DNA from: Alphaproteobacteria bacterium UBA7314
Lineage (GTDB): Bacteria; Pseudomonadota; Alphaproteobacteria; MPNO01; UBA830
Reading direction: 5' to 3'
Assembly: GCA_002471575.1 (NCBI GenBank)
Contig: DKQG01000044.1
Span: 1-28,074, forward strand
DNA: 28,074 nt
Shown piece after piece: positions 21,986 to 28,074 of this stretch; position 1 is the stretch's first letter; each line of letters starts with the position of its first letter. The notes under the pieces were generated by a model that saw nothing but the letters and a program-made list of their open reading frames with translations, was not told the DNA's origin and searched no databases. Position numbers and translations under genes: made by a program.

Positions 21986-23308
21986 ATGCGAATTGCCATG
22001 ATCGGGACGGGCTATGTTGGCCTAGTATCCGGTGCCTGTTTTTCTGAGTTCGGCACCGATGTGGTCTGCGTCGACAAGGATGCCGGCAAGATCGACCGCC
22101 TGCTCGACGGTGTCATGCCGATCTACGAACCCGGGCTTGACGCGTTGGTAGAGAAAAACATGGCTGCCGGGCGGCTGAGTTTTACCACCGACCTTGAAGA
22201 AGCCGTGACGGGCGCCGAAGCGGTCTTTATCGCCGTCGGCACGCCAATGACTGATGGCGACGGTCATGCTGATCTATCCTACGTGTACGTCGCCGCCGAA
22301 GAAATTGCGCACGCTATCGACGGGTATACGGTGGTTGTAACCAAATCGACCGTGCCGGTGGGCACCGGACGCGAAGTCCACAAGATTATCAGCGGTGTTT
22401 GTTCGGCCGACGAATTCGATGTCGCATCCAACCCGGAATTTCTCCGCGAAGGATCGGCCATCGAGGATTTCATGCGGCCGGATCGTGTCGTGATTGGGAC
22501 GGATTCCGAAAAGGCATCTGATGTGCTGGCCCAGCTATACCGGCCGCTGTACCTGATGGAAACGCCAATACTTTACACCAAAATCGAAACCGCCGAACTC
22601 ATCAAATACGCAGCGAACACATTCCTCGCCGTCAAGATCACCTTTATCAACGAAGTCGCCAATCTCTGCGAAAAGGTTGGTGCCAACGTGCAGGAAGTTG
22701 CACGCGGGATCGGGCTGGATGGGCGCATCGGCAGTAAATTTCTCCATGCCGGTCCGGGATACGGCGGTTCCTGTTTTCCTAAGGACACGCTTGCCCTAGT
22801 GCAGACCGCGAAGGATTTCGACGCACCGCTGAGGATTATCGAGGCAGTCGTTCAGGTCAATGAAGAACGCAAGCACCAGATGGCCGAAAAGATCGTCGAT
22901 GCCTGCGGCGGAGCGGTGGACGGAAAAACCATCGCAGTCCTCGGTCTGACCTTCAAGCCGAACACCGACGACATGCGCGACAGTCCGAGCCTTGCGATCG
23001 TCCCGGCGTTGCAGAACGCCGGAGCAACCGTTCGTGCGTTTGACCCCCAAGGAATGGAAGAAGCGCGGGAAATGTTGTCCGGCACGGTGTTCTGCGAAAA
23101 CGCCTACGAGACGATGGAGGGCGCGGACGCGCTCGCCATTGTGACCGAATGGAACGAATTCCGCCTGCTTGACCTTGAGCGCGTAAAGGACCTGTTGTCG
23201 CAGCCTCTTATGATCGACCTGCGAAACATCTACAAGCCGGAGGAAATTATCAAAGCCGGTTTCGATTATCACAGCGTCGGCCGGGATCCGGTGCTGGCGG
23301 CCTCATGA
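21986..23308 (+). CDS. ugd: UDP-glucose 6-dehydrogenase
   Basis: A 440-residue enzyme that oxidises UDP-glucose twice with NAD+ to UDP-glucuronate. Seen: NAD-binding GTGYVGLVSG (7-16), VCVDKD at the second strand, VPVGTGR and the EFLREGSAIEDF segment, the catalytic GYGGSCFPKDT with Cys263, and the C-terminal LTFKPNTDDMRDSPS. GGAG lies ahead of ATG 21986. It uses the product of galU directly upstream, and its TGA overlaps the ATG of the next gene (ATGA). Together they point to uronic-acid-containing surface polysaccharide. Confidence 0.96.
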   Translation: MRIAMIGTGYVGLVSGACFSEFGTDVVCVDKDAGKIDRLLDGVMPIYEPGLDALVEKNMAAGRLSFTTDLEEAVTGAEAVFIAVGTPMTDGDGHADLSYVYVAAEEIAHAIDGYTVVVTKSTVPVGTGREVHKIISGVCSADEFDVASNPEFLREGSAIEDFMRPDRVVIGTDSEKASDVLAQLYRPLYLMETPILYTKIETAELIKYAANTFLAVKITFINEVANLCEKVGANVQEVARGIGLDGRIGSKFLHAGPGYGGSCFPKDTLALVQTAKDFDAPLRIIEAVVQVNEERKHQMAEKIVDACGGAVDGKTIAVLGLTFKPNTDDMRDSPSLAIVPALQNAGATVRAFDPQGMEEAREMLSGTVFCENAYETMEGADALAIVTEWNEFRLLDLERVKDLLSQPLMIDLRNIYKPEEIIKAGFDYHSVGRDPVLAAS

Positions 23309-24693
23309 CCCGCGGGTCCGCGCACAGCTTCGATGGCACGATCCTCCGCGAATACGATATCCGGGGAGTCGTTGGCGATACCCTGACTGGTGATGATGCG
23401 TACGCGATCGGCCGTGCCTTCGGTTCCGAAATCGTCCGCACCGGCGGCGATACCGTGTGTGTCGGCTATGACGGCCGGCTCAGCTCGCCCGAGATGGAGC
23501 AGGCGGTCGTCGACGGTTTGAAAGACTGCGGCGTGGAAACTATCCGGGTTGGTCTAGGACCGACGCCAATGCTTTACTTCGCGGTCAACTTCCTGAGCGC
23601 GGACGGCGGGATCATGGTGTCCGGATCGCATAATCCGCCGGATTACAACGGTTTTAAGATGATGTACGTAGCCGAGCCTTTCTACGGCGACGACATCCTC
23701 AACCTAGGGCGCATCGCCGCTGCGGCGGATTACGAGAGCGGCGGGGGCAGCGACCGGTACGAGCCTATGCTCGACCGCTACGTCGAACGTATCCTCCAAG
23801 ACTATCGCGAGGGGCGCGACCTGAAAGTCGCTTGGGACGCCGGCAATGGCGCCGCCGGGGAAGCGATGGTCCAGGTGGCCACGCAGCTGCCCGGTGAACA
23901 TATCCTGCTGAATGAGAAGGTCGACGGTAATTTCCCGGCGCATCATCCTGATCCAACGGTGGTAGAAAACCTACAGCAGCTTCGCGACACTGTGCTGACC
24001 CAGGACTGCGACCTCGGCATCGCCCTCGACGGCGATGGGGACCGCATCGGCGTCATCGACAGCGAGGGCGAAATCCTGTGGGGCGACCAGCTCATGGTGG
24101 TCTGGGCCGCCGACGTTCTGGCGGCTAACCCCGGTGCGACGATCATCGCGGACGTGAAGGCGAGCCAAGTGTTATTCGACCAGGTCGCCGCGATGGGGGG
24201 CAAGCCGCTGATGTGGCGCACCGGCCATTCGCTGATCAAGGCGAAAATGGCGGAGACCGGCGCCCTGCTGTCCGGCGAGATGAGCGGACATATTTTTTTT
24301 GCGGACCGCTATTTCGGCTACGATGACGCGCTGTATGCCGCGGTGCGCCTGCTCGCGACGATGGCCAGCCGCGACGATACGCTGGCCGACATCCGGAAAT
24401 CCCTGCCGCAGCTGATGAACACGCCTGAACTGCGCTTCTCATGTTCGGAGGAACGAAAGTTTGAGGTTATCGACGAAGTCCGCGAGCGGCTTGCCGCGTC
24501 CGGGGCGGAGGTATCGGATATCGATGGCGTCCGGGTGTTGACCGATGACGGCTGGTGGCTGTTGCGGTCGTCCAATACGCAGGACGTGTTGGTCGCGCGC
24601 TGCGAGGCGGAAACGGCCGATGGCCTTGAGCGGCTGAAAGCCGCTCTGGTGGAGCAGGTTCGTGCGAGCGGGATCAAACCGCCGAATTTCTAG
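23305..24693 (+). CDS. phosphomannomutase/phosphoglucomutase
   Basis: A 462-residue alpha-D-phosphohexomutase. It interconverts the 6- and 1-phosphates of mannose and glucose, providing GDP-mannose precursors and the glucose 1-phosphate that GalU uses. Seen: phosphoserine loop SGSHNPP with Ser108, metal-binding DGDGDR (242-247), sugar-specificity loop GEMSGH (324-329), and a C-terminal phosphate-binding RSSNTQDVLVARCEA. The pattern fits the AlgC/ManB type with dual activity rather than phosphoglucosamine mutase (GlmM). It overlaps ugd by four bases. Convergent with the carboxypeptidase gene, whose stop is only 18 bases away. Confidence 0.92.
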   Translation: MTRGSAHSFDGTILREYDIRGVVGDTLTGDDAYAIGRAFGSEIVRTGGDTVCVGYDGRLSSPEMEQAVVDGLKDCGVETIRVGLGPTPMLYFAVNFLSADGGIMVSGSHNPPDYNGFKMMYVAEPFYGDDILNLGRIAAAADYESGGGSDRYEPMLDRYVERILQDYREGRDLKVAWDAGNGAAGEAMVQVATQLPGEHILLNEKVDGNFPAHHPDPTVVENLQQLRDTVLTQDCDLGIALDGDGDRIGVIDSEGEILWGDQLMVVWAADVLAANPGATIIADVKASQVLFDQVAAMGGKPLMWRTGHSLIKAKMAETGALLSGEMSGHIFFADRYFGYDDALYAAVRLLATMASRDDTLADIRKSLPQLMNTPELRFSCSEERKFEVIDEVRERLAASGAEVSDIDGVRVLTDDGWWLLRSSNTQDVLVARCEAETADGLERLKAALVEQVRASGIKPPNF

Positions 24694-24711
24694 GCTGACC
24701 GTGACACTACG

Positions 24712-25947
24712 TTACGAGCGCGGCCCCATCCAGATCACCATGCAATCGATCTTGCGGCGTTTCAGCGCCTTGCAGGAATTGCGCGCCTTGGACTCCGACG
24801 GCACTAGCAGGCGGGCCTTGTAGATTTGCAGCCCGCGCCGAACCTCGCTTTTCTGGCGCACGATTCGGAACTTGTTACCCAACAGGCTGGGGAGCGCTCG
24901 CGCCGCGCGATTGACAGCCAGATGGGCTGGGCCGTAGCGGTTATACGCACCGACCTGGATCGCCCAGCTCTGCACCCGGCCGGATGCCGCTCGTAAACGG
25001 GTGGTCGTCTTACCGGAAGACGAGCGTTTTGCCTTGCCTACTGACCGGTATTTGGGCCGCACCGACGTTGTGCCGGTTTTTTTGGGTCGGCCGGACGAAT
25101 AGGCGAGGACTTTATGCTTGCCGGACGCAACGACGATGTTGTTCAGTGTCGAGAAGCCGCGGTCGAGCAGTCTCGCAACCTGCCGGTCACGCGTCTTCGA
25201 CGTCTTGCCGCCGAAGACGATCGCGATCACACGCTTGCCGCTGCGTTTCGCCGACGCGACGAGATTGAACCCGGACGCCCGGATATAGCCGGTTTTGATG
25301 CCGTCCATCCCTTTGTATCGTCTCATCAGCCGGTTGTGGGACCGGTAGGTACGGCCATTGTATTTGAACGTCTGGCGCGAGAAATGGTGGTACATGTCGG
25401 CATGCTGATGTATCACGGCGCGGGCGAGGGTTGCCATGTCCTCCGCGGTGCTGAGCTGGCCGCGGTTGGGCAGACCGGACGCGTTTTTAAAGGTCGTGTT
25501 CCTCATGCCCAGCGCCCGAGCGCGCCGCGTCATCATGACCGCGAACTTGCGCTCGGTGCCGCCCATGGCCTCAGCGAGGATCGTGGCGACGTCGTTGGCC
25601 GACTTGGTGATCAGCGCCTTAATAGCGTTGTTGACGGTAATTCTCTCGCCCCGGCGCAGACCTAGCTTGGACGGCGACCGGCCGGCAGCGACCCGGGAGA
25701 CGGGAAGCTTCTGATGAATTAGGAGCGAGCCGTTCTTGAGCGCCTCGAACGTCATGTAAAGTGTCATGATTTTGGTCAGCGACGCCGGGTAATTCTTGGT
25801 CCGGGCGTTGAGCGAATGGAGGACGCGACCGGTTTTCGCCTCGATGACGATATGGGCATATTTGGCGTGACCCTGTCCCGACATTGTCAGCGATCCGGAC
25901 AGAAAAACGGTGAGAGCGAAAGTCAGAACTACTAGCAGTCGAGACAA
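24712..25947 (-). CDS. D-Ala-D-Ala carboxypeptidase with SPOR domain
   Basis: A 411-residue secreted serine peptidase (DacA/PBP5 clan) that trims the terminal D-Ala of peptidoglycan peptides. It has a signal peptide (about residues 1-28, LLVVLTFALTVFLSGSL), SLTK (Ser56, Lys59), SAN (116-118) and KTG (218-220), the three active-site motifs. After a basic linker (about 285-330) comes a SPOR domain (about 330-405, AIQVGAYNRYGPAHLAV), which binds denuded glycan strands at the septum. The start is TTG 25947 with GGGGAG ahead. A C-terminal amphipathic anchor as in E. coli PBP5 is absent; SPOR takes its place, common in alphaproteobacteria. It is divergent from the lipoprotein gene. Confidence 0.93.
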   Translation of the reverse strand: MSRLLVVLTFALTVFLSGSLTMSGQGHAKYAHIVIEAKTGRVLHSLNARTKNYPASLTKIMTLYMTFEALKNGSLLIHQKLPVSRVAAGRSPSKLGLRRGERITVNNAIKALITKSANDVATILAEAMGGTERKFAVMMTRRARALGMRNTTFKNASGLPNRGQLSTAEDMATLARAVIHQHADMYHHFSRQTFKYNGRTYRSHNRLMRRYKGMDGIKTGYIRASGFNLVASAKRSGKRVIAIVFGGKTSKTRDRQVARLLDRGFSTLNNIVVASGKHKVLAYSSGRPKKTGTTSVRPKYRSVGKAKRSSSGKTTTRLRAASGRVQSWAIQVGAYNRYGPAHLAVNRAARALPSLLGNKFRIVRQKSEVRRGLQIYKARLLVPSESKARNSCKALKRRKIDCMVIWMGPRS

Positions 25948-26226
25948 ATTAGCTCCCCGCTCCCTGTTGGTTCGAGTAATCTGTACGGCTACCGCGAGCG
26001 GCGATGCGGGTATTTTCCACGGTTCGGATGACTTGATGCTTACGGATCCCAGCCTGATTGACTGCCGGACTGTTTAATCCCATATCAATCCAACCCTACT
26101 TAAACCGCTAACTCCTGTCCAATACGAACCAACGATTTAAAAATTTGATCGACGAAAATTGACTGAAATTCTGATGCTCGCGGCTCACACGGACCGGTTA
26201 TTGTTCCCCGGAGCGAGGCTCGCATC

Positions 26227-26928
26227 GTGACACTTGCACCCGCCGCCCTAATTTTACTGTCAATCTCCCTTGCTGCATGTCAATACGCCGGTCAGTCTGG
26301 CACTCCGGTGGCACGTAATTTTACCTGGTTCGACTATCTCGGTGCCGAGAACCTGAAAGCCGCCTGCGGTCAAGGTGCGTCCGACCGGCTGCGGTTTATC
26401 TCTAAACCAATCTTCGATACCCAGATCCAGTCTTACGACGTGCCGGGGCTTCCCGGCGGCTGGGGCGCGTCGGTGTCCTGGTGGGAGCGGGGCGTTGGCG
26501 ACCTGACCAAAGGCATCGCGATCACAAATCTGTTGTTCTCCTGGCCGGGTACGCGGGTAAATTCCGTCCTCGACCCCCAATCGTTCGTAAACTTCATAAG
26601 CACATTTTGGAAGGACCAGTTTACGGGATTCAAGCTGCTCGGCCTGCTGCTGCCATCCAACGAATTCAAAAGGGTGGTCACCGGATGTGCCGGTGGCCGG
26701 TTCCACGCGAATGCCTGGCTGTATCCCACGGATAGGTGTAAGTCGTTAAAATTCCGGAGCGTTTCGCTGGAACACGATAAAACCGGGGTCGAATTGCAGG
26801 GCGCGGTAACGATCGAGCGGCGCGAAGAAGACCCGACCTGTGTCGAACTCGACCAGAATACATCCGACGGCATATTCTGGTGGCAGCTCGGGCCGAATGG
26901 CACTGTCGTTGCGTGGGGATCGATCTGA
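26227..26928 (+). CDS. lipoprotein, unknown function
   Basis: A 233-residue protein with a lipoprotein signal peptide, lipobox LAAC with Cys18, after the hydrophobic PAALILLSISLA. The mature part is rich in aromatic residues (FTWFDYLG, WWERGVG, FWKDQF) and has four further Cys, likely disulfide-bonded, with a beta-rich C-terminal half (VELQGAVTIE). No family is recognised. The start is GTG 26227 after GGAGCGAGG. It sits between the carboxypeptidase and clpS; the 279-base gap before it (25948-26226) holds both divergent promoters, but no boxes were picked with confidence. Confidence 0.7.
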   Translation: MTLAPAALILLSISLAACQYAGQSGTPVARNFTWFDYLGAENLKAACGQGASDRLRFISKPIFDTQIQSYDVPGLPGGWGASVSWWERGVGDLTKGIAITNLLFSWPGTRVNSVLDPQSFVNFISTFWKDQFTGFKLLGLLLPSNEFKRVVTGCAGGRFHANAWLYPTDRCKSLKFRSVSLEHDKTGVELQGAVTIERREEDPTCVELDQNTSDGIFWWQLGPNGTVVAWGSI

Positions 26929-27072
26929 ATGACCGTTAACCAAGTCCCTGATTCCCGAGAAGTTACTTTGATCCACGACCGCCAATCCCATATGATTGGG
27001 GGAATGTTGGATCGATCTTCATATCCGCATGCGCCCGGTCTCAGCCCGGAGCACCGCGCACCTTTGTCGCAG

Positions 27073-27414
27073 ATGGCAGACAACGACGATGACAAAAACG
27101 TTGTCGGCGGCGATGGCGGCTCCGATACAGGGGTTGTCGTTCGCACGCAGCCCAAGACCAAAAAGCCGGCGATGTACAAGGTCATCATGCTGAATGACGA
27201 TTACACGCCGATGGAATTCGTAATCCTGGTGCTCGAACGGTTCTTCAACAAAAGTAGCGAAGAAGCCACCCAAATTATGATGCACGTTCATCAAAAGGGT
27301 GTGGGCGTTTGCGGCGTCTTCACCTACGAGGTTGCCGAAACTAAGGTCCAGCAGGTTATGGACCTCGCCCGGCAGCATCAGCATCCGCTGCAATGTACCC
27401 TTGAAAAGGCCTGA
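27073..27414 (+). CDS. clpS: ClpS, adaptor of ClpAP protease
   Basis: A 113-residue ClpS that binds N-degron substrates and delivers them to ClpAP. After a disordered acidic N-tail (1-25) comes the conserved core: KPAMYKVIMLNDDYTPMEFV (31-50), with Asn41 and Asp42 of the N-end-binding pocket, the LERFF helix, and MHVHQKGVGVCGVFTYEVAETK (70-91). The frame opens 48 codons earlier, at 26929, with only non-conserved sequence; ATG 27073 gives the usual length. clpA starts 4 bases after the stop, so adaptor and unfoldase are cotranscribed. Confidence 0.95.
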   Translation: MADNDDDKNVVGGDGGSDTGVVVRTQPKTKKPAMYKVIMLNDDYTPMEFVILVLERFFNKSSEEATQIMMHVHQKGVGVCGVFTYEVAETKVQQVMDLARQHQHPLQCTLEKA

Positions 27415-27418
27415 CTGA

Positions 27419-28074
27419 ATGCTCTCACGCAATCTCGAAAAAAGTCTGCACCGCGCGCTTGCGCAGGCGAACGAACGCAACCACGAATATGCGACCCTCG
27501 AACATCTACTGATGGCGTTGGCCGAAGACCAAGATGCAATCGCCGTCCTCAAGGCCTGCGGGGTCGATATCGACAAGCTCACCAACGACCTAAAAAACTA
27601 TCTTGATGAGGAATTGTCGAACCTTGTCGTGGATGGTCATGACGATCCTAAACCCACTGCAAGTTTCCAGCGCGTCGTTCAGCGTGCCGCCATTCACGTG
27701 CAATCATCTGGCCGTCAGGAAGTCACCGGTGCCAACGTGCTGGTAGCGATGTTCTCCGAGCGCGAAAGCCACGCGGTCTATTACCTGCAGGAACAGGACA
27801 TGTCTCGGTTCGATGCGGTGAACTACATCAGCCATGGCATTGCGAAGGTACCGGGCCGGTCCGAGAACCGGTCGGTAGGCGGCTCCGACGAGGAGGGAGC
27901 CGAAGATGAGGAAGGCAACAAGAGCGCCGGCGAAGCGCTCGAAACCTATTGCGTCGACCTCAACCAGAAAGCCGCAGACGGCAAAATTGACCCGCTTATC
28001 GGGCGTGAGGCGGAAATCGAGCGGACCATCCAGGTGCTATGCCGCCGCACCAAGAACAACCCGCTCTATGTCGG
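27419..28074 (+). CDS. clpA: ClpA, ATP-dependent Clp unfoldase (5' part)
   Basis: The first 218 codons of ClpA, running off the window. The N-domain (1-140, MLSRNLEKSLHRALAQAN and TLEHLLMALAED) carries the ClpS- and substrate-binding double repeat. An acidic linker (about 150-172) follows, then the start of the first AAA+ module: LNQKAADGKIDPLIGREAEIERTIQVLCRRTKNNPLYVG, cut just before the Walker A lysine. The continuation is expected to hold both AAA+ rings and a C-terminal ClpP loop. ATG 27419 has AAAGG ahead. ClpA with ClpP degrades N-degron and ssrA-tagged proteins. Confidence 0.95.
   Translation, partial: MLSRNLEKSLHRALAQANERNHEYATLEHLLMALAEDQDAIAVLKACGVDIDKLTNDLKNYLDEELSNLVVDGHDDPKPTASFQRVVQRAAIHVQSSGRQEVTGANVLVAMFSERESHAVYYLQEQDMSRFDAVNYISHGIAKVPGRSENRSVGGSDEEGAEDEEGNKSAGEALETYCVDLNQKAADGKIDPLIGREAEIERTIQVLCRRTKNNPLYV

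Noticed and set aside
25114..25665. 183-residue + strand frame opposite the carboxypeptidase
   Set aside because: Antisense shadow; the minus strand carries all three active-site motifs.
25948..26226. Possible RNA gene around GGTTCGAGT in the divergent gap
   Set aside because: The T-loop-like string has no matching acceptor, D or anticodon stems.
26929..27072. 48-codon extension ahead of clpS
   Set aside because: No conserved sequence and length beyond the family norm; ATG 27073 matches known ClpS starts.
1..28074. tRNA, rRNA, CRISPR arrays, insertion sequences
   Set aside because: No cloverleaf, rRNA stretch, regular spaced repeats, transposase or integrase could be found by eye on either strand.

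Overview
The window looks like part of an alphaproteobacterial chromosome, most like a marine or uncultured Rhodospirillales-type genome. This is inferred from gene content and order: purS-purQ-purL-bolA-monothiol glutaredoxin, a SPOR-tailed D-Ala-D-Ala carboxypeptidase near clpS-clpA, a class II DAHP synthase, a citramalate synthase, and a VWA gene beside a membrane J-domain gene. No 16S or marker phylogeny is possible here, so the assignment is tentative.

Region 1 (1 to about 3.9 kb) is an accessory patch. It is visibly more AT-rich than the rest: the first 60 bases hand-count to about 42% GC, against about 57% for bases 4141-4200. It carries about a dozen very small genes, all on the + strand, many with their own Shine-Dalgarno sequence or with 4-base stop/start overlaps. 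Only DUF2237 and probably DUF3764 are recognisable. The rest are orphan proteins, a 41-residue helix-turn-helix protein, two CxxC...CxxC proteins, a secreted small protein and one or two single-helix membrane microproteins. Several hairpins, a palindrome and a pair of tandem repeats lie between them. No integrase, transposase or tRNA is visible. The patch ends against what looks like the last 44 codons of a broken tenA-like gene (3909-4043).

Region 2 (4.1-14 kb, + strand) is core metabolism: gabD (succinate-semialdehyde dehydrogenase), gor (glutathione reductase), a decayed histidine-kinase ATPase domain on the - strand (7036-7466), class II DAHP synthase (shikimate entry), nadE (NAD synthesis), cimA (isoleucine via citramalate), a TrmJ-like tRNA methyltransferase, and rpsD with a clear sigma70-type promoter and terminator.

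Region 3 (14-19.4 kb, - strand) reads SDR oxidoreductase, slyX, purS, purQ, purL, bolA, monothiol glutaredoxin, then a small lipoprotein. PurSQL form the FGAM synthase complex of purine synthesis. BolA and the CGFS glutaredoxin are known partners in iron-sulfur handling.

Region 4 (19.5-24.7 kb, + strand) has a VWA-domain protein, a membrane protein with a C-terminal J domain, then galU, ugd and a phosphomannomutase/phosphoglucomutase. The last three supply UDP-glucose, UDP-glucuronate and mannose/glucose-1-phosphate for surface polysaccharide.

Region 5 (24.7-28 kb) has a - strand D-Ala-D-Ala carboxypeptidase, then on the + strand an unknown lipoprotein, clpS and the start of clpA, which runs off the right edge. 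No rRNA, tRNA, CRISPR array or insertion sequence was seen.
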